From assembly GCA_009886625.1 (NCBI GenBank), contig QXZA01000018.1:62001-126000 (forward strand): 64,000 bases of DNA. The letters run 5' to 3'. The number at the start of each line of letters is the position of its first letter. Within the stretch, counting starts at the first letter, position 1. The position numbers and the translations under genes were made by a program. The notes under the pieces were generated by a model. That model worked only from the letters and a program-made list of their open reading frames with translations. It was not told where the DNA came from and searched no databases. The stretch comes from Flavobacteriaceae bacterium. GTDB taxonomy: Bacteria > Bacteroidota > Bacteroidia > Flavobacteriales > Flavobacteriaceae. Shown piece by piece: positions 9,280 to 18,156 of the stretch.

Positions 9280-10509
9280 ATGAGATGGATCGTCACTATC
9301 TTAATCTTCTCTATACTTCAGTGGTATGCTTTCCAAGGGATTAAAACGATCACAGCAAACCGTTGGATTTGGATGGTTTATGGTGTTGTGGTTATCGTAA
9401 TTGTAGGCAATTTATTACTGCATTCCTTGATTTTGGAAAGACCCGATAATATGGAACCAAAATTAATGTATGCTATCGGTCTTTTTATTACTCTTTTTAC
9501 CTTTCAAGCTTTGATCACTTTGGTGTTAATGGCAGAAGATATTATTCGAGTACCACAATCCATTTATGCTTACTTTTTTAAAATGCCAGGACAAAGTAAC
9601 TTTTTTCCTGAGCGACGAAAGTTTTTATCTCAATTGGCTATTGGACTTGCTGCCATTCCTTTTACTTCATTACTTTATGGAATGTATCGTGGACGATACA
9701 ATTATAAGGTCTTGTCTTATGTATTGGAATATGACGATTTGCCCGATGCCTTTGATGGTTTTAAGATTACCCAAATTTCAGACATACATAGCGGGAGTTT
9801 TGACAATCCCAAAAAAGTTAAATATGGAGTAGATTTAATCAACAAACAACAATCGGATATAGTTCTTTTTACTGGAGATTTAGTAAACAATAAATCGGAA
9901 GAAGTACTTCCTTGGACTTCAGTTTTTGGAGAAATTAAAGCTCCACAAGGAGTTTACTCAATTTTAGGTAACCATGACTATGGTGACTACACACATTGGG
10001 ATTCCAAGGAAGCTAAAGATCAAAACATGAAAGATCTTTATGCTGCTCAAAAGAAGATGGGTTGGGATCTTTTATTAAATGAATCACGTTTTATAGAAAA
10101 AGGCGGTCAACGAATTGCTATAGTAGGAGTAGAGAATTGGGGTACAGGGCGTTTTAAAAAAGCGGGCAACCTTAATAAGGCACTTGAAAATGTAGCTGCC
10201 GAAGACTTTAAAATTTTAATGTCTCATGATCCCTCACATTGGGAGGCTGAAGTTTTACCACATCCTTATAATGTTCATTTAACCTTAAGTGGACATACTC
10301 ATGGAATGCAATTTGGAATTGATATTCCTGGATGGATCAAGTGGAGTCCTGTTCAATGGAGGTATAAACAATGGGCTGGAATTTATGGTCAACCCAAACA
10401 ACGTTTGAATGTCAATCGAGGCTTTGGGTATCTGGCTTATCCTGGAAGAGTTGGGATGTGGCCTGAAGTAACATCAATTACTTTAAAGAAGTCAAAAACA
10501 GCGGTTTAA
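9280..10509 (+). CDS. Membrane-anchored metallophosphoesterase (YkuE-like)
   Basis: 409 residues. The first about 130 residues hold four hydrophobic segments; the rest is a calcineurin-like phosphoesterase domain. All metal-binding blocks are present: D168-I-H170, G199-D200-L, G230-N-H-D233, and G338-H-T-H341, with a further SHDPSHW block near 310. Relatives include YkuE/YaeI-type proteins, some of which cleave lipid A precursors or cyclic dinucleotide-like substrates; the substrate here is unknown. The catalytic domain follows the last membrane segment directly, so its side of the membrane cannot be fixed from sequence alone. It lies 52 bases after dgt. Confidence 0.85.
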   Translation: MRWIVTILIFSILQWYAFQGIKTITANRWIWMVYGVVVIVIVGNLLLHSLILERPDNMEPKLMYAIGLFITLFTFQALITLVLMAEDIIRVPQSIYAYFFKMPGQSNFFPERRKFLSQLAIGLAAIPFTSLLYGMYRGRYNYKVLSYVLEYDDLPDAFDGFKITQISDIHSGSFDNPKKVKYGVDLINKQQSDIVLFTGDLVNNKSEEVLPWTSVFGEIKAPQGVYSILGNHDYGDYTHWDSKEAKDQNMKDLYAAQKKMGWDLLLNESRFIEKGGQRIAIVGVENWGTGRFKKAGNLNKALENVAAEDFKILMSHDPSHWEAEVLPHPYNVHLTLSGHTHGMQFGIDIPGWIKWSPVQWRYKQWAGIYGQPKQRLNVNRGFGYLAYPGRVGMWPEVTSITLKKSKTAV

Positions 10510-10520
10510 CCTTTTTCTTT

Positions 10521-10528
10521 TACATTTG
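10521..10528 (+). promoter_or_regulatory. -7 promoter element (TACATTTG) for thioredoxin-like gene
   Basis: An exact TAnnTTTG match 18 bases upstream of the ATG at 10547, in the short gap after the metallophosphoesterase gene. There is no obvious -33 TTG. Confidence 0.4.
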
Positions 10529-10546
10529 TTTTAATAATTAGTTGTA

Positions 10547-10846
10547 ATGATGTCAAAATTTGGTGATTTACTGGACGAAAATATTCCTGTTTTGTTGGTT
10601 TTTAATCGGCAAGATGAAGCTTCTGTTGATTTAAATCCGGTGTTAAAGGATGTAGCTGCGGCTCTAGGTGACAAAGGCAAGGTAATAAAAATTGATGTTG
10701 ACAAAAACCATAAACTTTCTGAGGCCCTTCGTGTTAAAGTTCTACCTACTTTAATGATATATAAGTATAGCGAAATGGTCTGGAGGCAAAGCGGTGAGCA
10801 AGATGCCAATACCTTAATTAGCCTTTTAAAAGATCATGTTGGTTAA
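10547..10846 (+). CDS. Thioredoxin-fold protein lacking the CxxC motif
   Basis: 99 residues. The pattern is that of thioredoxin: an N-terminal helix, a strand PVLLVFN, a helix, a strand KVIKIDVDKN, the cis-proline segment VKVLPTLMIYK (about 65-75) and a final helix. At the place where thioredoxins carry Trp-Cys-Gly-Pro-Cys the sequence is NRQDEASVD; the protein has no cysteine at all. It therefore cannot be a disulfide reductase and may act as a binding or scaffold protein. Two start codons are adjacent (10547 and 10550). It ends nine bases before the convergent DUF2723 gene. Confidence 0.75.
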   Translation: MMSKFGDLLDENIPVLLVFNRQDEASVDLNPVLKDVAAALGDKGKVIKIDVDKNHKLSEALRVKVLPTLMIYKYSEMVWRQSGEQDANTLISLLKDHVG

Positions 10847-10855
10847 TTTCCTTCC

Positions 10856-13800
10856 TTACTCAGTTTCTTCAGAGTAGAGGGTTGCAGTAAATAATTTGAT
10901 GCTTTCGTTGTATAGTGTTTCTTGATTTTCAAAGAAAGTGTCACTTCCATAATTTTTGATCTGTTGAAGCAAATAATTATAGTTTAAAAATTCATTTTTG
11001 ATTCTATCTTCCAATAATAATTGATTGTCTTGAGAAAACTGGCTGTAAATTTGGAGACGCTTTCTGAATGCTGCAGCAATACGAGAACTTAATGATTCAG
11101 CTATTTTGGTTTCATTTATTATAAAATATCCCTCAGCTACATCAATTAAACTGGTGTAGAACTCATAATCACCGTAAAGATATTTAAAGGGATTAGCAGC
11201 ATCCATAAATTGATTCAGAGTGGGGAGTAAATTCGCTTTTTCGGCATGTTTTAAATCTGCTTCTATCAGGGTGCGATAGCGTTCAATTTCTGTAATGATT
11301 TCTTCCCCTAAGGAATATTGTAAATCCGCGTCCAAAGAAGCAAAATAGCTTAGACGATCACTGTACTTAAAGCCAATGTTTCTTGATAGTTCTTGTGCTT
11401 TTTCATTTTCATCTATACGGTAATATCCGTCCACAAAAGGAACAAGCAAGCTATAGAAACCAAAATAATCCAAAGGCATTTTTTCTAAAGCTAAATCAAT
11501 TACCTTTTTGGCTTTTTCATTCTTTCCTTCATTGATTAATTGTTCTGAAAGACGCGCCATATTACTTCTAAAGGAAATACTATTTTTTCTTGTTTCAGGG
11601 TCGTGATAAATTTCTTGACTTTCAGAATTTCCCCAGTCCCATTGCATTACAATATCGTACATTAAATCAGCGTCAATACGACCCATTAAATAGGGATTGT
11701 CTTTGCCTAAATCTGTTTTTATAGGAACCAATTTATAGACGAGTCCTTCTAATTGAAGGTACTTTTTCATCCACAGGTATTCAGAATCTGAATAGCTTCC
11801 ACCAGTAAAATAAATAGGGCGTTCCCAATCATTATTGGCCACGATATCCAACATCATCATCTGGTTTTTAAGGATGGCACTTTCAGGTAAATCAATATCG
11901 ATAAACGGAACAATTTTATCTGCATCTTCTGGATTGACAACTCCACTTTTAAGCACATTTTCTTTATTGACTGGGATTCTTATTTTGCGTGTAGGGTAAA
12001 AAACACCCTCTTGTTGACTTTCGGGAAGTTGGTTGATATCATTCCCGGTTTTTCGCATTAAGTCTTTAATCTTGGTTTGTGGATGATCACTTGCTATCCA
12101 GTTCATCAAATCTTTAATGTCCCAACGTACTGAATCCAGCACTGGCTGATATCGGATGACATCTCGAACTCCGTATGCATAAAGATCATGTGTCATTTGA
12201 GAGGGAATAGGTTCACTCTCGTAGGTTTTTCGTTTCATTTGATCTATATACCAATCGGTACCCAAAAGACTGGAATTAATGGTACGTACATCAGTACGAT
12301 ATCCTTCAATGTCTTGTGCATACCAAAGCGCAAAGGTGTCATTATCACCAATCGTAAATATCATTGCACCTTTATCTTTTTGAATCGATTGTAGATAGGA
12401 ACGCGCCATTGATTGTGCGGTATATCGATCAGAGCGATCATGATCATCCCAGTTTTGAGATCCCATTAAGAGTGGAACGGCCAACAAACAAATTGTTACA
12501 AAAGCAGGCGGTACACTTTTGGATTTAATAAATTGTTGTGCCCAATGAATTAATCCCATACAACCCAACCCAATCCAGATTGCATACACATAAAAAGATC
12601 CGACAAGAGCATAATCTCGCTCTCGAGGTTCAAAAGGACGTTCATTTAGATATACTTTTAATGCGATTCCTGTAAAAAGGAAAAAGAGCATCAGTACCCA
12701 AAACCGTTTTGGATCTTGTTGATATAGAAAATATAGTCCGATAAGTCCTAAAATAAAGGGTAAAAAGTAATAGGTGTTTCTTGCTTTATTATTGAGTGCA
12801 TCTTCATGAAGTTCTGCTTGATTTCCTAAACGAATTTCATCTATAAAAGGAATTCCGCTTAGCCAATTTCCATTCAAAACATTGTATTCCCCTTGTTTGT
12901 CGTTTTGACGTCCAGTAAAATTCCACATGAAGTAACGCCAATACATATATCCTAACTGATACTCAAAAAAGAATTTTAAATTGGAAATAAAGGAAGGTTT
13001 TTCGATGTTTAAATAAGGACTGTATTGTTTTAGAAAATCATGGTATTGATCACCAGAGATGCTTCCATCGGCAATTTCTTCTCTAAATTCATTTATTTTT
13101 TGCTGTAGCTGTGGATTGGATCGGTAAGAAGATTTTATAGAAAACTCTAGAGGTTCCGTAAAATTCATATAATTTCCTGCGTGATCGCTACTCCAAAGTC
13201 TAGGAAGAAATCCATTGTGTGCACTATTGGAGTTGAATCGTGCATCTTTCCAAAAATTTACAATTTTATACCGTCCAGACTCATAATCTCTTTCGTATTT
13301 GGGTTTGTCATCAATAAAAGGTTCCGAAGGATCTTGACCTGCGTAGATGTCAGAAAACATGGGTCCATAAAACAACTTAGTCTCTGGATACTGCTCTAAG
13401 TTATAGTAGGCTAATAATAAACGCGCATCAGAGGGAGAGTTCTCGTTGATTACTGTATTTGCATTGGCCCTTATGGGGATCATAATCCAACACGAAAATC
13501 CAATCAATACAAACAAAACAGAAAGCACTCCTGTGTTCAAATTGATCCATTTTTTCTTACTCGTGAGTTTTAAACTAAAATAGAAAAATGCGATAAAAAG
13601 TAACGCAGCTATTAGTGTTCCACTGTTAAAGGGAAGTCCAATTGAATTAACGAAAAATACTTCAGCATTTCCAAAGAAAGCAAGTGTTAATGGAAGAAGT
13701 AACTTAAATATGAATAAGAGAATTGCTGTAGCAATGAGATTGGCGTAAATAAAACCTTTGACGGTTACTGTTTTGTAGTTTTTAAAATAATAGATCATTC

Positions 13801-14407
13801 CAATTGCAGGAATCGTAAGAAGTCCCATAAAATGAACCCCAAAAGAAAGTCCTATTACAAAGGCAATCATTAAGAGCCAGCGGTCGCCTCTGGCGGTATT
13901 CATTTCTTGTTCCCATCGGAGTCCCATCCAAAATAGTACAGACAAAATCAAGGTTGCCATTGCGTATACTTCTGTCTCTACTGCATTGAACCAGAAACTA
14001 TCAGAAAAACAAAAAGCAAGAGCCCCCACTGCAGCACTTCCGAAAAAACCAATTCGTTCTGAAGTTGAATCTAAAGTTTTGAAAGAGGATAATTTTTTTA
14101 ATAATAATGTGATAGTCCAAAAAAGAAAGAGAATAGTAAAAGCACTTGAAAAAACAGACATGAAATTTACCATGACCGCAATGTTTTGTTGGCCAGTGGC
14201 AAATAGAGCAAAAAAGGCTCCCATCATTTGAAAGAATGGGGCTCCTGGAGGGTGTCCAACCTGTAATTTTGCCGAGGTAGCTATATATTCACCCGCATCC
14301 CAAAAACTAGCTGTAGGTTCCACGGTACTTCCAAAAGTAAAAAGGGCAATCGTAAATACAGTCCAGCCCAAGCCGAGGTTATAGATTCGATAGGTTTTTT
14401 CAGTCAT
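10856..14407 (-). CDS. DUF2723 / glycosyltransferase family 117 membrane protein
   Basis: 1183 residues. The N-terminal half (to about 640) contains many hydrophobic segments, and the C-terminal half is soluble and helix-rich. Near the start sits the conserved FWDAGEYIATSAKLQVGHPP block (about residues 35-55) with the Asp/Glu pair expected for a GT-C transferase. This is the DUF2723 family, placed in GT117 and related to protein O-mannosyltransferases. In Bacteroidota it is a candidate for protein O-glycosylation or surface glycan assembly; the acceptor is not known. It appears monocistronic: the neighbour downstream is convergent, and the asparaginase-like gene upstream is 88 bases away on the same strand. 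Confidence 0.85.
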   Translation of the reverse strand: MTEKTYRIYNLGLGWTVFTIALFTFGSTVEPTASFWDAGEYIATSAKLQVGHPPGAPFFQMMGAFFALFATGQQNIAVMVNFMSVFSSAFTILFLFWTITLLLKKLSSFKTLDSTSERIGFFGSAAVGALAFCFSDSFWFNAVETEVYAMATLILSVLFWMGLRWEQEMNTARGDRWLLMIAFVIGLSFGVHFMGLLTIPAIGMIYYFKNYKTVTVKGFIYANLIATAILLFIFKLLLPLTLAFFGNAEVFFVNSIGLPFNSGTLIAALLFIAFFYFSLKLTSKKKWINLNTGVLSVLFVLIGFSCWIMIPIRANANTVINENSPSDARLLLAYYNLEQYPETKLFYGPMFSDIYAGQDPSEPFIDDKPKYERDYESGRYKIVNFWKDARFNSNSAHNGFLPRLWSSDHAGNYMNFTEPLEFSIKSSYRSNPQLQQKINEFREEIADGSISGDQYHDFLKQYSPYLNIEKPSFISNLKFFFEYQLGYMYWRYFMWNFTGRQNDKQGEYNVLNGNWLSGIPFIDEIRLGNQAELHEDALNNKARNTYYFLPFILGLIGLYFLYQQDPKRFWVLMLFFLFTGIALKVYLNERPFEPRERDYALVGSFYVYAIWIGLGCMGLIHWAQQFIKSKSVPPAFVTICLLAVPLLMGSQNWDDHDRSDRYTAQSMARSYLQSIQKDKGAMIFTIGDNDTFALWYAQDIEGYRTDVRTINSSLLGTDWYIDQMKRKTYESEPIPSQMTHDLYAYGVRDVIRYQPVLDSVRWDIKDLMNWIASDHPQTKIKDLMRKTGNDINQLPESQQEGVFYPTRKIRIPVNKENVLKSGVVNPEDADKIVPFIDIDLPESAILKNQMMMLDIVANNDWERPIYFTGGSYSDSEYLWMKKYLQLEGLVYKLVPIKTDLGKDNPYLMGRIDADLMYDIVMQWDWGNSESQEIYHDPETRKNSISFRSNMARLSEQLINEGKNEKAKKVIDLALEKMPLDYFGFYSLLVPFVDGYYRIDENEKAQELSRNIGFKYSDRLSYFASLDADLQYSLGEEIITEIERYRTLIEADLKHAEKANLLPTLNQFMDAANPFKYLYGDYEFYTSLIDVAEGYFIINETKIAESLSSRIAAAFRKRLQIYSQFSQDNQLLLEDRIKNEFLNYNYLLQQIKNYGSDTFFENQETLYNESIKLFTATLYSEETE

Positions 14408-14495
14408 TTTGGTCTTTCAAATTAGTGCAACGAATGTAAGCATAAATCAAGGAAGACAAAATCATTTCCTAGTGTTTAACATGGGATTAAAAAAT

Positions 14496-14999
14496 TTAAA
14501 CTTCTTCAAAAAGACCTAATGCTTTATTTTTTTTCACTCCATTCCAAAGGAAATATTGTCCTTGCATTGTAATGTATACCTCAGGACTTAACGTTTGAGC
14601 ATAGGCCAAGGCGCAACCTAAATTAAAGAATCCATCGGAGGAACTACCAAATGCATAAGGAATCATTGCCCCAGTCAATAAAATTGTCTTGTCTTTTAGC
14701 TCAGCTTTAGCCAGGGCTTTTGCTGTTTTGGTAATCGTATCAGTGCCGTGTGTTATAATAATTTTATTGCTAGTACAATTTTTGCAAGCTTCGATAATTT
14801 GTTCAATTTCGTTGTCTCCCATTTCCAGGCTATCCATCATCATCAGTGTTTTGAAGTCAATATTTAATTGACAACGACTTCTTTTGAGCATTTCTGGAAG
14901 ATGTGTTTCTTTAAAATATAACACTCCATTGATGTAATCATAACTCTTGTCAAAGGTGCCTCCAGTAATGAATATTTGAATTTTTTCTCTGTTAGACAT
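14496..14999 (-). CDS. Single-domain asparaginase-like protein
   Basis: 167 residues. It matches only the N-terminal domain of type I/II L-asparaginases, which are about 320-350 residues. The first active-site block TGGTFDK (12-18, nucleophile position Thr15), DSLEM (56-60) and HGTDT (84-88, Thr-Asp pair) are all present, as is the following LTGAM block. The C-terminal domain that completes the dimer active site is absent, and the frame ends with a normal stop. No remnant of a second domain lies downstream, so this looks like a stable short family rather than a fresh truncation. Enzymatic activity as an asparaginase is uncertain. Confidence 0.75.
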   Translation of the reverse strand: MSNREKIQIFITGGTFDKSYDYINGVLYFKETHLPEMLKRSRCQLNIDFKTLMMMDSLEMGDNEIEQIIEACKNCTSNKIIITHGTDTITKTAKALAKAELKDKTILLTGAMIPYAFGSSSDGFFNLGCALAYAQTLSPEVYITMQGQYFLWNGVKKNKALGLFEEV

Positions 15000-15022
15000 T
15001 AAAATTGAATTTTACATGAAAT

Positions 15023-15030
15023 CAAATTTA
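15023..15030 (-). promoter_or_regulatory. -7 promoter element of the asparaginase-like gene (TAAATTTG)
   Basis: On the minus strand TAAATTTG matches TAnnTTTG exactly, 23 bases upstream of the ATG whose first base is 14999. This gives a short leader. Confidence 0.45.
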
Positions 15031-15060
15031 TAGGATTATGATTTAATTTTTAGAATAAAG

Positions 15061-15091
15061 TTGTTCTTAAAAAAACTTTCATGTAAATTTG
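15061..15091 (+). promoter_or_regulatory. Promoter of tRNA-Gln (TTG-N20-TAAATTTG)
   Basis: TTG at 15061-15063 and TAAATTTG at 15084-15091, 20 bases apart, fit the Bacteroidota primary-sigma consensus. The expected start falls a few bases before the mature tRNA 5' end at 15101. This is one of the two clearest full promoters in the window. Confidence 0.7.
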
Positions 15092-15100
15092 CATCGCTTT

Positions 15101-15173
15101 TGGCCCATGGTGTAACTGGCAACACGTCGGTTTTTGGTACCGAAGAGTCTAGGTTCGAGCCCTAGTGGGCCAA
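15101..15173 (+). tRNA. tRNA-Gln (anticodon UUG)
   Basis: A cloverleaf can be folded by eye. The acceptor arms TGGCCCA and TGGGCCA pair fully. The D arm contains GGTGTAACTGGCAAC. The anticodon stem TCGGT/ACCGA holds loop TTTTGGT with anticodon TTG. The T arm CTAGG-TTCGAGC-CCTAG is canonical. The discriminator base is A, and CCA is not encoded. It reads CAA codons for glutamine. It has its own promoter and terminator, so it is a single-gene unit. Confidence 0.97.
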
Positions 15174-15184
15174 CTCTTACCTTT

Positions 15185-15214
15185 AACAAACCCTCTGTTT
15201 TACAGGGGGTTGTT
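15185..15214 (+). terminator. Terminator downstream of tRNA-Gln
   Basis: An imperfect hairpin: AACAAACCCTCTG pairs with CAGGGGGTTGTT around loop TTTTA, followed by a T-rich stretch. It begins 12 bases after the tRNA. Confidence 0.65.
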
Positions 15215-15338
15215 AATTTTAACACCTTTTCCCTTTCCAAATCATTTTCGTTTTGAATCACAATTTTGATGGAATTAGTATATAGTTTTTTACCTTCTTT
15301 TACTGAATGTCATTAATTTGTTTTGATAATAGCAGTAT

Positions 15339-15482
15339 ATGGGTAATATTTTCTCTTTATCGGATTCTTTAACATCAATGAATTATGGATCATTTTTTAA
15401 TCAACTATCGGGGCGATTAGGTGTAGCTGTTTTGAGACAAGTTAATGATTACAATAATAGCAATTTTTTTACAAGCCACTAA
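15339..15482 (+). CDS. Possible small protein (47 aa), unrecognised
   Basis: In the roughly 250-base stretch between the tRNA terminator and the AAA+ ATPase gene the plus strand holds an ATG-started frame of 47 codons. The predicted peptide starts MGNIFSLSDSL and ends NNSNFFTSH. It overlaps the 3' end of the convergent ATPase gene by 14 bases. No clear ribosome site is seen, and the nearest promoter-like sequence (TTAATTTG) is imperfect. I do not recognise it and it may be chance. Apart from this frame I see nothing else in the gap. Confidence 0.2.
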   Translation: MGNIFSLSDSLTSMNYGSFFNQLSGRLGVAVLRQVNDYNNSNFFTSH

Positions 15483-16932
15483 TATAACTGCCTAATGAAT
15501 CTTTGAATTGAAATCCTTCTAAAGTTCTGTATTTGTTAAGCTTTTTAAAAGACTCTAATCCCCATAATAGAAATTCCATCATAAAACATAAGTCTTTCGT
15601 GTCGCATTCGGGTTGATGTGTTTGAAGAATTGAATTTATTCCAGTAATTTCATTTAATGCCTCTTGATAGTCCTTCTCATTTAAGGCATCCTCTAAAAAC
15701 AGTTGGTTGTCTTGAAAGAACCAGCCTAAAAGTGTATCATATGGTCCTTCTTCATCTTGTTTTTGAAGCTTTTCTATTTTTGGAAAATAGTCAGGGAAAA
15801 GAGTTTTGATGGATTCAGAGATCAAGTGATATGAAATTTGTTCGGCTCCTTCTTGTTCTCCTTCATAAACCAATTCTATTTTTCCATTTATAGAAGGAAT
15901 AACTCCAAGAAAATCAACCAAGCGTATACTTGTTTGTTTGTCTCCACTAATCAAAAGTCTTCTTTCTGCAGTACTGATTAAATTTTCCATAGCAGTAATA
16001 CTCATACGAGCACTCACCCCACTTTTAGAATCTACATATTCACTTTTCCTAGCCTCAAATCCTATTTGTTCAATGATGTCACGTGCCAATTCTGGAATGT
16101 GAATAGTTTCTTTTTGACTTGGACTTATTTTAACTTCTTGGGTCGTTATTTCCTTTGCAATATGCCTGTTATGAGGATAATGGGTTAAAATTTGTGATCC
16201 AATTCTATCTTTCAAGGGGGTCACAATACTCCCTCGATTTGTGTAATCCTCAGGATTGGCCGTAAAAATTAGTTGTGGAACAATGGGAAGACGTAATTTA
16301 AAACCACGAATTTGAATTTCTTTTTCTTGAAGTATAGAGAACAGAGCAACTTGAATTCTTGCTTGCAGATCAGGAAGTTCGTTGAGGACAAAAATACAAC
16401 GGTGGGCCCTAGGAATCATTCCAAAATGGATCACTCTTTCATCTGCATAGGATAGTTTTAAATTGGAAGCCTTTATGGGGTCAACATCTCCAATCAAGTC
16501 GGCAACAGTGACATCTGGAGTGGCTAATTTTTCAAAAAAGCGATCGTTTCTATGTAGCCAACTAACAGGTGTTTTATCCCCTAATTCTTCGATTTTTTGT
16601 TTTGCATCATTACTAATTGGTTGTAAGGGATCATCATTGATTTCTGAGCCTTCAACCACAGGTACCCATTCGTCAAGCAACATTGTCATTTGACTTGCTA
16701 AGCGTGTTTTTGCCTGTCCGCGTAATCCAAGAAGATTGATGCTGTGTCCAGAGAGGATGGCACGTTCAACGTCAGGGATTACTGTATTTTCATATCCAAT
16801 TAAGCCTTCGAATGTTGAACTACCCTCCTGAAGTTTTTCCCGAAGATTTTTCGCCATTTCTTCTTGAATGGTTTGTGGCGCGTATTTGCTTTTCTTTAAG
16901 GCACCAAGCGTAGTATTTTCTTTTCTTTTCAT
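15469..16932 (-). CDS. MoxR / magnesium-chelatase-I-like AAA+ ATPase
   Basis: 487 residues, cytoplasmic. The Walker A is the variant GLRGQAKT (69-76), of the MoxR/ChlI type. The Walker B position reads CIFVLNELPD, with Asn184 where an Asp is usual before Glu185. FTANPEDYTNRG (sensor-1 region) and PLKDRIG follow. It pairs with the VWA gene immediately upstream on the same strand (6-base gap), matching the ChlI/ChlD or MoxR/VWA partnership, in which the ATPase remodels a client or drives metal insertion. No chlorophyll or cobalamin genes are nearby, so true magnesium chelation is unlikely. The client is unknown. Confidence 0.75.
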   Translation of the reverse strand: MKRKENTTLGALKKSKYAPQTIQEEMAKNLREKLQEGSSTFEGLIGYENTVIPDVERAILSGHSINLLGLRGQAKTRLASQMTMLLDEWVPVVEGSEINDDPLQPISNDAKQKIEELGDKTPVSWLHRNDRFFEKLATPDVTVADLIGDVDPIKASNLKLSYADERVIHFGMIPRAHRCIFVLNELPDLQARIQVALFSILQEKEIQIRGFKLRLPIVPQLIFTANPEDYTNRGSIVTPLKDRIGSQILTHYPHNRHIAKEITTQEVKISPSQKETIHIPELARDIIEQIGFEARKSEYVDSKSGVSARMSITAMENLISTAERRLLISGDKQTSIRLVDFLGVIPSINGKIELVYEGEQEGAEQISYHLISESIKTLFPDYFPKIEKLQKQDEEGPYDTLLGWFFQDNQLFLEDALNEKDYQEALNEITGINSILQTHQPECDTKDLCFMMEFLLWGLESFKKLNKYRTLEGFQFKDSLGSYISGL

Positions 16933-16938
16933 AATCCG

Positions 16939-18063
16939 TTATTCTAAGCGTTTTTTTCTATTTTTTTCATAATCTTCGAAAATCATTTCGCCCAATCCTT
17001 TTAGTCCAGTGAAAAAAGCTTTTCCTTTGTTTGCTGCAGTAAATTCTCTTACAAACTGTTTGAGATAAGGATCTTGAGCAATCATAAATGTAGTAATCGG
17101 AACATGTAGTTTTTTGGCTTGTTGTGCCATGTTGTAACATTTTTCCACTATGGTTTCATCCAGTCCTACGCTGTTTTTGTAGTAGGTGCCATCTGGGAGT
17201 TTCAAGCAGCTGGGTTTTCCGTCAGTGATCATAAAAATCTGCTTGTTTGTATTCTTTTTTCTTCTTAACATATCCATCGCTAATTCGAGTCCAGCTACTG
17301 TATTGGTGTGATATGGACCCACTTCTAAATAAGGAATGTCTTTGACCGCGATAGGGCGAGCATCATTTCCGAAAACTAAAATATCAAGGGTGTCTTTTGG
17401 ATAGCGAGTAGTAATAAGTTCTGCCAAAGCCATGGCAACTTTCTTAGCAGGAGTAATTCGATCTTCTCCATAAAGAATCATACTATGGCTAATGTCAATC
17501 ATGAGGACGGTACTCATTTGGGTTTTATAAAAGGAATCTTCAATCACTAAATCTTCATTTTGAAGACTAAAATCATTTCCCATAGATCTAATCTGAGCAT
17601 TTTTAATACTTTCGGTTACAGCTATTTTTTCCAAACCATCCCCAAATTGATAGGCTTTGAATTCTCCTGTATGATCTTGACCTTGTCCTGTTTTGCTTGT
17701 TTTGTGATTTCCAGAACCTGTTTTTTTTAACTGTCCAAAAATTTGATTTAGTGCATGTTCTCTCAATAATTTTTCAGTCTTTGGAGTTAATGCAAAACCA
17801 TCTTCTTTCCCTCCATTTCCTGTTTTGGGTTCTATAAAAGATTTATTTTTCAAATCTTCTATGAAATCCTCAATAGTATAGTCCTCTGTGGTTAAATGGT
17901 ATTCTTTATCCAACTCACGTAACCAGTCAATCGCTTCGTCAAAATCTCCCGAAGTATGTGTGATGAGTTCTTTGAAAATTTCGAAAAGACGTTCAAAAGG
18001 GGATTGCACTTTAGGGTTGTGTTTTGTGAAGCGGATTCCAGAAGTACGTTTTTCAAATTTCAT
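16939..18063 (-). CDS. VWA-domain protein, partner of the AAA+ ATPase
   Basis: 374 residues from the ATG at 18063. A longer frame would require a TTG nine bases upstream, and the ATG directly follows a good promoter box, so I use it. The N-terminal half is helical and charged, with a Gly/Lys/Thr-rich linker near 113-133. The C-terminal VWA domain has a complete MIDAS: D190-I-S-H-S194, a Thr in the YHTNT block, and Asp in MITDGKPS. It probably binds a divalent metal and forms a complex with the downstream ATPase, as in ChlD or MoxR-associated VWA proteins. The biological client is not identified. Confidence 0.75.
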   Translation of the reverse strand: MKFEKRTSGIRFTKHNPKVQSPFERLFEIFKELITHTSGDFDEAIDWLRELDKEYHLTTEDYTIEDFIEDLKNKSFIEPKTGNGGKEDGFALTPKTEKLLREHALNQIFGQLKKTGSGNHKTSKTGQGQDHTGEFKAYQFGDGLEKIAVTESIKNAQIRSMGNDFSLQNEDLVIEDSFYKTQMSTVLMIDISHSMILYGEDRITPAKKVAMALAELITTRYPKDTLDILVFGNDARPIAVKDIPYLEVGPYHTNTVAGLELAMDMLRRKKNTNKQIFMITDGKPSCLKLPDGTYYKNSVGLDETIVEKCYNMAQQAKKLHVPITTFMIAQDPYLKQFVREFTAANKGKAFFTGLKGLGEMIFEDYEKNRKKRLE

Positions 18064-18069
18064 AGTTCT

Positions 18070-18077
18070 CAAAATTA
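18070..18077 (-). promoter_or_regulatory. -7 promoter element of the VWA-ATPase operon (TAATTTTG)
   Basis: On the minus strand TAATTTTG matches TAnnTTTG and ends six bases before the ATG at 18063. The transcript would be leaderless or nearly so. A TTTG lies about 26 bases further upstream, slightly farther than usual for the -33 element. Confidence 0.5.
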
Positions 18078-18156
18078 AGTAATATTTCAGCAGGATGTTA
18101 CTACAAAGTGTTTTATTGAGAAATTGAAAATATTTAGATTCATTAATTAAATTCCA

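Noticed and set aside
15079-15261. A 60-codon minus-strand frame containing VGPLGLEPRLFGTKNRR
   Set aside because: It is antisense to tRNA-Gln. This type of peptide is a well-known false ORF over tRNA genes.
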